A stretch of 31,583 nucleotides of DNA. It comes from Apostichopus californicus. Its lineage: Eukaryota > Echinodermata > Holothuroidea > Aspidochirotida > Stichopodidae. Made by a program: the position numbers and the translations under genes. The notes beneath the pieces were generated by a model that saw nothing but the letters and a program-made list of their open reading frames with translations, made no database searches and was not told where the DNA came from. The stretch spans positions 1 to 31,583 of the forward strand of contig JAIPMN010003815.1 in assembly GCA_020650975.1 (NCBI GenBank), given 5' to 3'. Within the stretch, counting starts at the first letter, position 1. Each line of letters starts with the position of its first letter. Of the stretch, positions 1 to 12,858 are shown piece after piece.

Positions 1-726
1 AAATATGCATACCTTGCATTAGAAGATATCTTTGACATCTGAACATTTTTTTTACATCAAAAATTATATTCTATCGGCAAGGAATGTGACTCATATATAT
101 AACAGCATAATTAGACAAAGAAATGCCACAATGCTACTGTAGGTATATTAAAAATCCTGAAGAACTTGTTCCTATTTATAGATGCTGTTGTTTCAAAGTA
201 ACTAATTTGGTCGTAAACACTTGCATTAACCCGGCAGAATATCACCAAACATTCCGGGTTGGATTAAAAATTTAATATTATAAAGGCACAACAAAGGAGA
301 GTTTAAGATAAACGTTTGCAAATATCCTGTACTTGGATCGAGTAGTGAACTGTTTATCCTGTACATTTCTTCTTAAATAGTACATGCATACATAAGTATC
401 AGGCACAGTTGTATTGATCAGGCAAGTATGTAAACTTACAGCCCAAATGCTCAATTGATACAATAATCTTAGATAAAACGGTATAAACTATCCAGAGTTA
501 ATCTCTTTCTTAACGTCTTCAGCCTTGATTAATTAAGCTGTCTTCATTAGCTTCCAGGGAATACTTTGGTGCTCAACTTTTGTGTAGCAGTTTTGAAGTT
601 ACTGAATTGTCTCTTCTAAAATATTATGACTCCAGTGTTACAAAAAAAGAAAACCGACGTCTTTGCACTTAACAATTTGACCAATTTGCATAGCATATAT
701 TGCTATCCAATTCTAATTACATTATT

Positions 727-744
727 CTCTCCCCCCCCCCTCCC
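727..744 (+). repeat. C-homopolymer tract
   Basis: A run of ten C (731-740) sits in a short pyrimidine stretch. It is G-rich on the agrin transcript strand. Confidence 0.9.
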
Positions 745-1057
745 TGTTAACAAATAAGCCAATTAGCAAATCAAACTGTATTGTTAACTATTCGGTTATT
801 TCAGTATCAAACAGTATCAAAAGTTGATCAAACATCAGCGCTTTGATTTGTTCAGGTAGTTGATCTCATAGCTTTATCTGCAGTCTTTATCATCCTGTTA
901 TCATAAATTCATGAGCCTGAGAACTGCTCGGTCTCAATTTCCCATGAAAAGATTACAGATGGGTTTGGACTGATATCATTTTCAAATACCTGCAACTGTC
1001 ATAAAACCAACTCCCGTATCTTAAAGTACCCCCAATAGTATTTTAAAGGGGGTCACA

Positions 1058-1093
1058 ATCCTCCCTCACGCCCCCCCCCCACCCCCACTCCCT
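1058..1093 (+). repeat. C-rich tract
   Basis: A run of ten C (1071-1080) is followed by A-C5-A-C-T-C3, and a smaller C/G cluster lies just before it. The C4-C10 blocks could form a G-quadruplex on the minus strand. Confidence 0.85.
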
Positions 1094-1575
1094 TGTGTTA
1101 GATCTGATTATAAGGTAGTAATATGGTCATATGAGATCTCCACTTAAATGGTCAAGAATTTAATTGTCGTTTGAATTTCACTCAACCATGAAGTAGTTTC
1201 AGTCTGATATATGGTTCCAATGCTGCTGTTTGAGTTTTACAATTTTCGCTGTTTGTAAACTGTGATTTGCATAACCTTGTAGCTATAACCACTACAGTCT
1301 ATGTACTACAATTTCTGCTAAACTGTAATGATGGTAATTAGAATTTACATGAGATTTAAATACTTTTCAGAAAAAATATTAATCCTGGAACCATTTATAT
1401 ACATAAATACATATCTAAGCCACTCTTTAATTTCAAATGTCCAAAGAGATATGCAGATAAATAATTCATTTCTGATTCTAAAAAAGTTACCCCAAAGAAA
1501 AGGTTTCCAAAACAAAAGTAGAAACACATCAAAGAAAGACTTAAATTTTATATCAAGACCAGCTGGACTTGAAGC

Positions 1576-1588
1576 TGACCTTTGACCT
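1576..1588 (-). promoter_or_regulatory. DR1-type nuclear-receptor half-site pair (candidate)
   Basis: TGACCTTTGACCT on the plus strand reads AGGTCAAAGGTCA on the minus strand. That is an exact direct repeat of AGGTCA spaced by one base, the consensus bound by RXR/HNF4/COUP-TF type receptors. Whether it is bound here is unknown. Such motifs also occur inside dispersed repeats. Confidence 0.25.
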
Positions 1589-3500
1589 ATAGATCATAAA
1601 TTTTGTGGGAAGAGCAAGTGGGACAGACAAAGAGGAATTCCAGCTTATAGGTCAGGAAGCAGATGAGAGAAAGGGCAATGATTTGGTGATACAGAAACAC
1701 AATTCAAGGTCACTGGTTTTATAGGCAGTCTTGTACAGTAATCTCTTCCTCTTTATCTGTATTACCTGCAAATGTTAGCGAGTCAAACTTCCTTAAAAAA
1801 AAACATGGCTACTTGAATTTCATTCTTCAAGTTTATGTAGTAAGGCTAGTATCTACACTTCCATCTAGTGTATCATCTTTAATACATTAGCATTATGCAT
1901 CGTCTGGAATGAATGCATTGTTTCAGCATTACTTGTGAGCAAAACTGTAGTTAATATCTCATAGGAAAATGGTCACCTTGAAGTGGATTATATCTTACCA
2001 AAATGAAAAAGACAAAACAGCATTCACAAAGGAACTGTTATGATATTTCTAATGCGCAAGAGTTTATCATTTTCCCTAGGCTGCAGTCAAGTTTGTTTGG
2101 GCAAATTATATTAGAAGAAAATCCTTTTAAACAAAGTAAACTTATTTCCTAAATTGTTTCGAATTTAACTTGACTTGTGTGACTGAAACATTAAAGTAGT
2201 ACTAAGGCGGGCATGTGCTATTATAACAATGTAAGTATGTGGGAAACATGAAAGCCACAATTTGCATTGACTTTGGTACAAACTGGTGGAATCATATCAT
2301 ATATATGCCATCCATTTCATAATTCACAAAAACATATTTTTTGTCTCTTTTCTGCTGTAAGGAAAAGTCAGCACTTACAAACTTTCCTTTAATTCTGGTT
2401 TAACATGTACCTACAGTACTGTGTGTCCACGGTACCTATAGCTCCTTACATTAACATTTAAGGCAAATTCACCTGAAGGTTTTCAGGTCATGTGTGCCCC
2501 ACCACCAACATAATTAATGTCGGCTTACCACAAATTAAGCACACATTGCAACCCTTGCTCAATCAGTTTGACAAACCTTTTGAAATATGTATTTGGACAA
2601 ATTGATCCATAGAGAGACTAGCAACATAGGTCAGGCTAATTTAAGACACACACACAGTGCATTATATATTTAAACCCCCTGATACAAATATGTGGGCTTG
2701 TGTATGATCTGTGTGTGGATAGAGTGAGTATTAATATCTGGAGGACGTAAGAATGTGTAACTTGCAGCCAAGCATGCCAGATATTGAGTGTCTTTGGACA
2801 GTTTGGACAATGCCCGATGGGTGCTGACCTGTGTGTAATTAAGTGTCGACTGCAGATTAAATACTAGATCTGTAACCATTCACTCTTCTGTCCGACATCT
2901 TTCTTCTTTTTTTTTCTTCTCTTTTTCTTGTGATTAGCGATCAAATCGCAGTGTATGGAATGAAGACATGTAGTACTTGCACCTAAACAAATTGCAAATC
3001 GGTGAGATTTTGTGGCTACAAAGAAAGCCCATGCTTTCAAAACATGCCATAAGAATGCGGGCAAATGCTCTGCGCAACTAACGCTAGGCAAAAGAATGTC
3101 ACAAAGAAGTAGAAAACACTTCACGGTGGGTGGGCTAATATAGATATTGCATTATGATTAGTCGATTTTTATACCCCCTTTCTTGTTTGCCTCGCATCAA
3201 TAAATCTATGATTACACGAGGCATAATGTATGATCTAAGGTTTAGACTAATGAAAAACCATAGAACCAAAGCTTTGTGTTCAGAAACATGGAAGAAACTA
3301 ACGATCTTTGCAAAGCAACCTTGTTGAACCAGTCCGTTATATACACACTGTGCAATCCACTCCACACTACACTAGTGTTAATTATATTTCAGTCCAGTTG
3401 CATGGTGTAATGCAAATCTTAAAGGAGGTGATGTGTGTGCTAGTGACAGATACACACACATATATCATAAAACTTACTGGTTTATATATTTATGAGTGAC

Positions 3501-3625
3501 AAGCTTACCTGTCTCCTCACAACCTTAACACCTCCTTCTACCGTGTCTAGTATGCCCTGGTAATCTTTTAACACTGTGCACCCTCAGGGACCGGCTCCTC
3601 CGGTCGATGCCCTTCCTTCTCACAC
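3501..3625 (-). repeat. dispersed repeat family, copy C (long form)
   Basis: The reverse complement of this stretch aligns over about 125 bp with 13295-13430. Shared blocks in order are GAGAAGGAAGGGCATYGACC, GCACAGTGT, ACCAG, CATACT, GACAC and TAAGGTTGTGRGGAGACAGG. The two copies differ by many substitutions and a one-base indel near the middle, so no reading frame is kept throughout. It matches no element I can name. Confidence 0.7.
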
Positions 3626-6197
3626 ATATACCCCTAACAACAAAGTGGAATCACATGTGGCCTGTGGCATTTTATGATTTTTAAATAGTCATTCGATGAA
3701 ACATGAAAATGTCTTAACAGATCTATTTCCTTCATCAAGCCCACACTTGCATTAGGGAATATATAAATGCCTCATTCATACTTTTCTCACGTTATAATAT
3801 AAAGGGACACCCACTTGTATCGAATACATGTTACAAAAATTTTCAAAAGCATTGATATGATTTAGTATATATTCGGAGATTTATTCTAGTAGCAGGCAAA
3901 CCAGCAAAACTGATCTGCATTCATCTCATTTATAGCCTAGATTTGATATCTTTACCAACAAGATTTCTAGCTCCACCCACCTCTTGTAACTTCATCCACA
4001 TAGGACATCTGGTTGCTAACAACACCATAATATTACCAAGTTAGCCAACCACATTTCAAACCGTGTCATATATGGTCTGGAATCCTGGCATTGCCTGGTT
4101 TTACAAATTTATGTCCACTTTTTATGAAGTTAAAATATGTGGGAGCTGTCTGCCATGGAGGTCCTATAGTGACAAATTAATGTGAATCACTGACAGAATT
4201 GTAAGCATTTGACCAGACCCAGAAAAGTGACATCTAAAAGAAATATCTACTTTTAATGCCAACTTGACCCACTTTATCCAAGAAAAACAACAAGACACAA
4301 AAGGTGACATTTTCTGCGGGAGGAGAGAGGTTTCGATGTATAAGTGGGAAGTTTTTTACTTTCGATGGATAATAGAATGATGGTTCTCTTTACCTCCTGA
4401 AGGTAGTTTTCTTGATTTTTTATACCACTATATTCAAGCATACATATTTTGAATATATACAATCTCTAGTATATAATACAATGTTACCCTTCATTGGTAC
4501 AGTAAAGTTAGTGCTTGTTGTATTTCAAAAGTCAAATTTGCATTGGGTTGTAGACAAAGTACTGTCAAGTCTAAGTTTGCAACATGCTGAAAAATACGTA
4601 ACTGAATATTCTTCAATGTAACAAAAGTATGTATGTGGATACAATTGTCCATTTGTCCATAAATATATGAATATTTCTAATTAATAAGTTTATAACAATT
4701 ATTTTAATATAAAGTCCAATTATTGAGGAAAATTTGTCTCCTGCAAAGTTTATGCCATGTGTTTCTTTTGACTTTGAAAAAGTCGTTGAAGTTCTTACCT
4801 AATTTCCATTGTTTCTGGTGCAATTTTTCGTTGATTAAGTTTGAAGAATTTTTGGTCATTTCATCCTTTATCATTAATTTGTGGCAAAACATCGATTCAA
4901 GAGCAACAGTTTCCGAAAGTTTGACACCAAAACAAAACAGCTGCTGTAACAAGTCAGCATTTTAACAATCATTTAATCCATATCAGTTATTCCTTTAAAA
5001 GTGTTCTCCTATTTTCTGCATAAAACTCTGAATTATCAAGCAGGGTACATTTGATTCATACTGTAACCACTAAAAAGCCACTCCCCTATACCCTTTATCC
5101 TTGAGGTTTGACCATCACTAACTGGCCACAGCTGTAACAGGTGAAAAGATAGCAAATTCAATTTCTCCATCAAAACATTCTTCAATTGGCACCATATGTT
5201 GGGAGTCTTTCTTTGTTTAATGAAATCAATCATGGACACTATCTGCACCTGAAAAAGTTACTTTCCTAATATTAGGAAACGTGATTAGTGACCTCAAAAT
5301 CAAATTTTCACGTTTTGTTTCAATTAAAGTGTTAAACGGCCATGCAGAAAAGAAAAGAAAATTTCGAGACTACAAATCACAATTTACTGTACAAGCAGCC
5401 TGATCGAATGATCGTCAAACAATTATCGTCCTTGAAAGGTGTCAATACTTACATCCACTTCATCTGCACTCCTAACTACCCTCTTAACTGCACTCTCATC
5501 AGTCCTCAACCCCCTATCCCCTCCCCTTTCCCTTGTAGATAACTGTTTTCAATATTTCTTTTTCTTATTCTCAAATCAAATCTTCAATGCCTTCCCCCTC
5601 CATCCTCGGAGAGTTCAATAAAGGCAGCAGGCTGATAGAATATCATTTTCACGAGTTACCCTACCTACGGCCCACATACCAACCGTTTCTGAGTTGTTGC
5701 ACCCCGCTGTTATCATTGATTTCCACTCGTAACGACTCTGCCATATGATATCTTGCGTTCATTCAGGTCACTGTTGTACACTGTACTTTGAACTGGTTCT
5801 TGCAGCAATCAGCAGCTGTACTGTACACTCCAATAGTAGGGATACATTTGACTGCTAAAACCACTCTGACCAAGATATGTAGGTCAGGCGGTCCTCCCAA
5901 AAACAAAAAAATTGTTTCCAACAAATTGTATGTATGTCTATCACAACAACTGAACTTCATCTTAGAGTTCAAAGTTAGTGCTATCATGCACTGTTTCATA
6001 TTTCTTAAGCCTTCAAAACTTCACATTCCAAGAAGTCAGTCAAGACTGCTTCACATTATCATCAGCAAATCATCACTAATTAAGAAAACATGAATGATTC
6101 CCTGTGAACTTTAGTTGATCAAATAAAGTCTATCACCTGGGAACATGAAACGGGCAAGTGGTGACAGGTGATGATGTCGGGAGGAAAAAGTCGAGAG

Positions 6198-6219
6198 ATG
6201 TTCACCTGTTCGTGAACAT
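6198..6219. repeat. 8-bp perfect hairpin
   Basis: ATGTTCAC and GTGAACAT are separated by a 6-base loop (6206-6211). A second weak inverted pair, ATCACCTG with CAGGTGAT, lies just upstream at about 6133-6170. No function is apparent. Confidence 0.6.
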
Positions 6220-6345
6220 GATACTAGATCGATGATATACTTCCAATCATGTCCCCTGGGAGACTTGGTAGAACATTTCAGAGCTGGATTTATGATATAG
6301 CTAGATTTACAACCTGTATATATCTGTCAGATCAAGGTTGATGAT

Positions 6346-6370
6346 GGTGGGGGGGTGGGGGGAGAGAAGG
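6346..6370 (+). repeat. G-rich tract
   Basis: Blocks of seven and six G separated by T, followed by a purine stretch. It is C-rich on the agrin transcript strand, the minority orientation for such tracts in this window. Confidence 0.85.
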
Positions 6371-6540
6371 AAGAACTCGGCACTTAATTTCATCTATAAA
6401 TTATGGAAAAGATTGCAACCCTGGCATACCAATATTAATGCTCATCAACGTTTGTAGAGAGCTGCATAAAATAACCAGTTACTAAATATACGGGAATGTG
6501 AAGATGAATAGGAAATATGTCATGGTGTCCACTGGCAATG

Positions 6541-6553
6541 AGGGGGGGGGGGG
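6541..6553 (+). repeat. G-homopolymer tract
   Basis: An uninterrupted run of twelve G (6542-6553). Its length is liable to sequencing or assembly error. Confidence 0.9.
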
Positions 6554-6680
6554 TTCTCGGGGACAAGCAGGACATGGAAAAAGGAGTGGGGAAAGGATCA
6601 ATTTTCATTTCTCTGTTCTCTCTAAGAGTAAACTACAGTTTGAAGTGCAGCTAAAAATTGAATGGTTTGGACGTTAGAAT

Positions 6681-6716
6681 GATTTACATGTCTCCTCACT
6701 CCTGCTGCACTACTAC
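6681..6716 (-). repeat. dispersed repeat family, copy E (short form)
   Basis: On the minus strand this reads AGTAGTGCAGCAGGAGTGAG then GAGACATGTAAATC. It shares the core GAGGAGACAKGTRA with the other members and the leader AGTAGTGCA with copy D at 12888. It is short and degenerate, so membership rests on these two blocks. Confidence 0.45.
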
Positions 6717-7006
6717 CATCTGCTACGAGTGTAGCTCGTCAATAAGCATGTCATTATGTTTTGTAATGTATCCCTTTCTGTTTTAATCAGTCTACCTGTA
6801 TATCATGGACAAAGTCATCAGGTGATGTCAATTAATACTCAAACACTACATTTCTATTTGTGAAGCTCACATACCTTCATAGACACAGGTTTGAGATTTG
6901 GCCAGGGGACCCTACAGGAATCAGTTAAGTATTCACCGGTCTTGAAAACTGCAGCTTTTGGCAGTATGAACTCCTCGCACGAAAATCACACCAATGTGAA
7001 AATAAA

Positions 7007-7028
7007 CCTCCCCCCCCCTCCCACCCAA
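7007..7028 (+). repeat. C-rich tract
   Basis: A block of nine or more C interrupted by single T and A bases. Confidence 0.85.
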
Positions 7029-7384
7029 CAGCCAGGGTAATGGGTTACATGAGCTGACATTTTGCTTTTGGTCACACGATACCAGAAGAGCTAAAACATC
7101 TACCCATTGACATGTATCAAAGCTACAGAGTCAAACAGAGTCAAACAGAGTGCCATTGTACTGTATATAGCCATCCTGCTACAAACCCTAATACACCGAA
7201 ACCCTGCACGCTTTTATCTCTGGAAGACAAAACTCCCCTCATGTTGATTTAGGGCTCCATGTAACTTCAAATGTTTGTAAAGAGAGATAGAGGAACAAAA
7301 GAAAGCATTGTTTTTTGTTTTGTTTTTTTGACATAAGAGTACTATACAGAGATAAAATATGTACTTCTAAAACATGTGGACATG

Positions 7385-7402
7385 ATGTATATCGATATAC
7401 AT
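7385..7402. repeat. 18-bp perfect palindrome
   Basis: ATGTATATCGATATACAT is its own reverse complement with no spacer. It contains a central ATCGAT. A TACAGTA heptamer begins at its last base (7402-7408). No function can be read from it. Confidence 0.8.
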
Positions 7403-7543
7403 ACAGTAGTTAGTGGCGAAGATGTTACACTCATTGGTTGTTATTAGCTAAGTGACAGGCAATGTGTGCTCTCCAACGAAAGGTCAAACAGTGTTGTGTC
7501 GAAAATACATTTTTGTTATGTAACTAAAATAAACAGATCTAAA

Positions 7544-7577
7544 TTTTTTTTTTGGGTGGGGGGGGCACCATCAATTT
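7544..7577 (-). repeat. poly-A-tailed fragment, retroposon-like (tail family)
   Basis: On the minus strand the order is TTGATGG, GCC, a C-rich block and then a poly-A run. On the plus strand this is T10, a G-block, GGCA and CATCAA. The same order of elements recurs at 20212 and 20274 and inside each 230-bp unit at 18.9-19.6 kb. This suggests a common 3' end of a short retroposed element, but the sequence is short and low-complexity. Confidence 0.35.
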
Positions 7578-8034
7578 AAAATTTATGATAAATACAGCTA
7601 AGCTTTCACCTAGAACTGATATTTTTGGACTTTTCATTCTTATCATTTCTTACACAACAGTCTGGTACAGTATGTACAGTGTCTAGAATGAAGCTAAAAT
7701 GGAAACTATGAGGGGAATTGTTCAGAATCTTTGTAGAGGGAATGGAAACCAGTCTCTGCACAAATGACAAATTATGTACTTTCCCATCTTCCAAACCGGC
7801 CAATTTGGGTATGGATAAATTAACTAAATTCTGTTTGTTGGTACTTTCATGCACAACAGCTGATTAGATCAATATTTATCAAACACTTTTAACATTAATT
7901 AATCAAACCTATCGGGAGGGCCAACACATCAAATGCAAACAACTTCCCAATCACTTGGAACTTGAGTAAAATGCCCACTTTTGCAAATTTTGAAAGTCTC
8001 CTTTGGTACATAAATATCTACCCATACTCTCTAG

Positions 8035-8059
8035 CCCCCCACCCCCCCCCCCACCCCAC
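8035..8059 (+). repeat. C-rich tract
   Basis: Blocks of six, eleven and four C separated by single A bases. It could form a G-quadruplex on the minus strand. Confidence 0.85.
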
Positions 8060-10150
8060 GCCTTTCTATGTTAACATAAATTCCATGTCCAATAATAACG
8101 ATAAAACAAAAGCATTTAACATAAATTAAGCGGTTTGACCTGTAATTTTTGTACAATTGATTCTATAAACGCTTAAGGCAAGTTATCAATACAAGATGTA
8201 ACATCCAAACACTAACAAATAACTGTTACTGAATGGTTGCCAACAAATGATCACTATTGTTGTTGTCCATGGGCATACAAAAGGGACAAAATCCCAACAA
8301 AAAAATTCCTGTCAATTTATCGTCAAAGCGTCTCCCGGCATGGAGTCCCCAACATGCAGAATTTAGAGGTCACATAAAATACTGTACAGAGTTCATTCAC
8401 TCCAATAGACTTCATGGGTGGTTTTAGATCTCCCCCTACCATAGTCTGGTTTTACATCATAAAGTGATTCGTATTTTCATCAAGTCCATCTAGGCGGTAC
8501 AGCAGCAGAAAGATTAATATCTACAATTAATGGCTAAAGATACCAAAATACTCGGCAAAGAATAATAATCCCCAAAACTTCCCAAAACTGTCAGTATTTT
8601 CTGATGAAGTAAATTACAATGCTTGTTTTCTAGATGTCCGTAACTATACCAACTTAACTCTCCGAAAACTTTTTTTCTCTGCATGAAGCTAACATTTCCA
8701 GAGTTATATAAAACCCAGTTCATTCACTGCACCTTGTGGCAATTGTTCACAGGTGGTTCCCACCAGTGCTAAAGGAGATAATAAAATCATTCATATTCTC
8801 ACTTTTTCCCATTTGGTAACATACATGAAGTAATAAACATACTAACTAAAGTACCCTGAAGATGACCAAAACAGGTTTCACAGAGATCAGAATTTACATT
8901 GAATTGGAAAATCAGACTGAGCAACAACACACTGTATGTTCGTAGACAAGCTTTACAGTTAGTTTACATTCAAGTGAAGTATACTGTGTATCTTCATGTG
9001 GAAGCATGAGGCAATGAATTTATTATACAAATAAATAAAGAAAAAAAAATAGATTATGAATTCAACAGTGGAGACCACTGGTCATATTTGCTTTGTTAAT
9101 TCATTACGGAGAGAGATCTTTAGAACCATGAAATGTTAATGAAGATATATATACTGCAACTCCATTAACATTTATGATTTTAAAGTTGCTTCAAAACATA
9201 TAACGCTCTTTATTCAAACCAATGCTCAGATATACAGCTTAACTCACTGATTTGGCACAAAATGCTCAGCTTATAATTTATGGTGTCATTCCATAGCAAG
9301 GGGTTAAAATACAGGAAGTTCCAAAAGTAATAAAAAAGCCAGTTGCCAATTTTATTTATCTAATATTGATCATCCTCCAGAAAGCATGGTGGCCAAACAA
9401 TATTAAAATTATGAGTAAAGATAACCCCACCATCTGTTCTAGAATGACATTTTGTAGGCAGAGTACTGTAGGGATTCTTAAGTTTAATGTTTTCTAAATG
9501 TTGAATACACTAGACTCTATGTCTCCTATAATTATCCCAGAAGACTTCGAAGCCAGACCTTTTAATGTCAAATCTACAAAGGTGACGCAAATGTTCGCTC
9601 TTTTTATCTTACACCAGGTAATATAAAACATCCCATTAAATATTTCAAAAGTCAACAACACATTCCTCCATCCCTGTTACTTCAGAGCATCGAAAAGGCC
9701 AAAGGGTTTCAAGGTTGGTTTTTTTTTTTACCCTTCACTGCCAACATATTCTCACACCCTCAAAATCAGTCACGTAACATCCCAGGACTTCTTCCTATAT
9801 ACTGTACCAAGGATCGAAGCAAGCATTGGTGGTGAATCATTCACCCTGTTTTCTGAGAGACTTGATGTAGAACAGACTTGCACATACTGTTACCCCAGTA
9901 ATAGGGGGTGAGCAACCGGTCAACAATGTCTCGGGGAAATTCCCAAATACTCTCACGCATGCATCTTACAAATGTGACATTATACAGCGAAATCCTATTT
10001 GATGCGTAATTTGCACCTGTCAGATGTATGACTTACTGTACACATGGAACTGATTGCATGATGTTCTATATATATTGTAAGCATTGAAGCATATAGTAAG
10101 TACAAACTAAAACAATATATATCATCCACATGAATGATATTAACAAAGAC

Positions 10151-10205
10151 ATCCCTCCCCTCCCCACCCCACCCCCCCCCCTCTCATCCCCCTCCTACCC
10201 CTCCT
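10151..10205 (+). repeat. long C-rich pyrimidine tract
   Basis: About 55 bases almost entirely of C and T with isolated A, including CCCTCCCCTCCCCACCCC followed by a run of about ten C. On the minus strand this gives more than four G-runs of three or more with short loops, the classic G-quadruplex pattern. Confidence 0.85.
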
Positions 10206-10446
10206 TAATATACTGAAAGGTCAGATAATGGGTTACCCATGTATGCTCAAAATGTTAACAAGCCTTTTTAAATACTGCCACTTAAAAAGTGACCACATAT
10301 ATACCCACAATGAGACATTGATTCATTCTCTAAGATTTTATCATACCTCATGTAATTTCGGAAATAACATGGATGACAAGCACCTTAGACTGGAGAGTAA
10401 AGTCATTTTGAACAGAAGCTCCTAGCAATTTCAAGCATGCTTAGGT

Positions 10447-10485
10447 TTGGCATAAATACTGACCTCCTTTTTAAGTATGTGCCAA
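10447..10485. repeat. imperfect hairpin
   Basis: TTGGCA (10447-10452) and ATACT (10456-10460) pair with AGTAT (10474-10478) and TGCCAA (10480-10485). The loop is 13 bases and there is a 3-versus-1-base internal loop. It lies 54 bp before another foldback at 10540. Confidence 0.5.
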
Positions 10486-10539
10486 GTCCCAACTTAACAC
10501 TAAAAGTTACATTTCTGGTGCACATGGATATAATCCCAT

Positions 10540-10586
10540 GCCAGAATTTTATAACACATGTGGTTGTCACAACCACAAAATCTGGC
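10540..10586. repeat. hairpin with asymmetric bulge
   Basis: The inner stem TGTGGTTG/CAACCACA (10559-10566 and 10570-10577) has a 3-base loop. The outer stem GCCAGA/TCTGGC (10540-10545 and 10581-10586) has a few extra T:A pairs inside it. The left arm carries about nine unpaired bases absent from the right arm. The bulge is too large for a typical microRNA precursor. Confidence 0.55.
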
Positions 10587-10836
10587 AAGTGTCATTTCAC
10601 TAGAGCCAAAAATTTGAAATTTATTATACAGATAGTCTAGTTCCAGAGCTAAAGGTACAGCAGGGAGTTGTTGGGAACAACAGACATCCTGAAACTTTTA
10701 ACTGATTTTGTTTCGTTTTATTGGAGTATTTCCTAGTATTGCATTACTTATTTTGCTGACAAAATCCCTTCAGGAGCTTTGATGCATTTTATAATGCATT
10801 CTGCGGGACTACTATAAGTGGAAGTAAGATTCCAAT

Positions 10837-10869
10837 GGAAGAAGGGGAAGGGGGGGGAGGTGGAGGGGA
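10837..10869 (+). repeat. G-rich purine tract
   Basis: G4, G8, G2 and G4 blocks separated by A or T. Confidence 0.85.
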
Positions 10870-11897
10870 TATTCAATTCCTGATGTTGGAAAAAGTTAAA
10901 TGAACAACATGCATTAAATTTCCCTCATAATGTCATAATTTTTCGGTGTCATATGTTTCAAGCTAAGAATTCTTTCAAGTTTTATTCTGCACATATGTGT
11001 GAGCCTATTAAAGAAGAAGTTAAAAACACCAAAATGTGCCAAGAGGCATTTTCTTGATCCCCTTAAGAAAAGGACACGACATAATCTGGTGTGGTATTTA
11101 TCGAACGCCAACATGGAGCTTTATACACAGGTAACAGACTTTGTGTTTGAGTAGTAAAAAGGTCAAGCAATCTTTTCGCACATTGCTGTAGGAAAGAAGT
11201 ATTTGAGTTGCAATTGTAATCTCGCTTGATCAAATAGTCACACCGGCCTAAGGGTGACTTTTATAGCAGAACTATCATGGGGCAATTTATAACAATCCAC
11301 CAACCACCACCACCACCTTGCATGGCTATAAGATATAATACTGATTAGCTTAGAACCTATAGGCTTATATAGAGAGAGGTCTTATTTTAGCTGCGAACAC
11401 ATTTTATTTGGAAAGGCACAAGACTAAAATTGATGATGATCATGGTCATGATTCTACTGTCTACATATGTAGAGCTGATACTGCTTTAATGCTCACATAA
11501 ATTGAGAATGTAAGTAGGTTTCATGGATTTTTAATTTCACTCAGGGAGGTTAAAAAGCTGACCTGGACATATCCACATTTGAGAACTTGACTTTCTCTTC
11601 AATTATATTTGAGGTTCAAATTTGACTAGATCCCAGATGTTGAACTACATTTAATTATGGAATTATGTAATCCAATAGGCTTGAAAACTATAAACCAACT
11701 CAACTAATTCTCCTTGCAAGTTACTTTCACTTAATTCATGTTTCATCTTCATGGGTAATATATATTGTATGGTTAATGTCCCACTAACTCAATTGATGTT
11801 AAATCCGGCAAACAAATTTGTCAATTGATTCTAACCATGAAACCTGGCTAAACGGGCCAGTTCACTCCCAAAGACAATAGTTACTATAGTCTGTGAT

Positions 11898-11947
11898 AGT
11901 GCTGAGGTTGTGAGGAGACAGGTGAATGAGGAAGTAACAGTCATATC
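11898..11947 (+). repeat. dispersed repeat family, copy B
   Basis: It contains AGTGCTGAGGTTGTGAGGAG followed by ACAGGTGAATGAGG. This aligns with the right-hand half of copy A at 13385-13430 and copy C at 3501-3530. The left part of the long form (GAGAAGGAAGGGC, GCACAGTGT) is absent, so this is a truncated or more decayed member. Confidence 0.6.
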
Positions 11948-12858
11948 AAAGTTTGGACAAGTCTTGTTTAATGGTCAAATTGATGCAAACTAGCAATGCG
12001 AAATGCAAAATCTTTGGGGAAAATGTTGCACAATTTTGTACCGTTGACATTTTCTTCTTGCTATGTTCTATTTTTTCTTTTGTACAAAGTTTTCATTTTT
12101 TTTTTTTAAATCCCAGAAACTGCCAGAATCTCTTTGTGAAACTTTTGAGTCATTCAAGAGTACTTTTAATTATAACAGAGGAGACATAGAAGAGGCTACT
12201 GAGCTACAGTAGGGAGTAAAGAAAATAATAATTTACGGCATGTCACGAGAACATTTATGAACGTTTTATTGAATTCTACAAAGATTTAAAACTGACAACA
12301 ATAGTAGTTATCTCTTACAATTTAATTAATGAAATGGCATTTAGAGACAAAACAAAATCTCTTAACTTTTGCAGTCCTGACTTGAAATGATTTGTGTAAC
12401 TGTGGGAATCCTTTAAAACAGATAAGATCTTTTCCACCCTGACAGCATATATCCTAGATCCCTTAATACAGTATACATACAATACATTTGTAGTTAACTG
12501 ATAACGACCAGATTGTACAGTTGATAAAGTACCGTTCTATTCAGGAACATTCTTCTTGCTTATCAGGGCCAATAAAAACAACCTCAATCTCTGAAAATCT
12601 CCCGAAAATATAATACAGACTGTGTGGATGCTGACAAACAACGGGAAACAGAACCAGAAATGGTTTCAACGATTGCTTTTCAAGTTTTATTTTCAGTTTC
12701 CGAAATAAACTCTTTTTAGGAAGTCTGACAGCATAAAACGAAGAACATTAAACTTGACCTAATTTTGGCCTTTTGCAAAACCTAGAGGTAACATCTGCCA
12801 TCATCATTCGAACAGACTGCAAAGGTAGAGAATATGAATAGCTGAAAGGTGCACCAGT

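Noticed and set aside
2412-2423. Match of TACAGTACTGTG (also at 19667) to the 5' end of vertebrate miR-101
   Set aside because: Only the palindromic first 12 bases agree. The remainder does not, no precursor hairpin of proper length surrounds it, and the word is a common variant of the over-represented heptamer.
2864-3124. Minus-strand 86-codon frame with a hydrophobic start (MKCFLLLCDILL) as a secreted protein
   Set aside because: The lysine-rich tail comes from a pyrimidine repeat at about 2900-2930, there is no donor or domain match, and the cysteine pattern does not fit Kazal or LamG. Not an agrin exon.
3546-3612. tRNA-derived promoter (A and B boxes) in repeat copy C
   Set aside because: GGTCGATGCCC lacks one base of the B-box consensus and the A-box-like TAGTATGCCCTGG has mismatches. 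Too weak to call a SINE without more copies.
5788-6093. 101-codon plus-strand open frame
   Set aside because: No recognisable domain or signal peptide and low-complexity AT-rich codons; an overlapping frame exists on the other strand. Chance is likely.
7131-7150. Two copies of TCAAACAGAG as a tandem repeat
   Set aside because: A single 10-base duplication without further structure.
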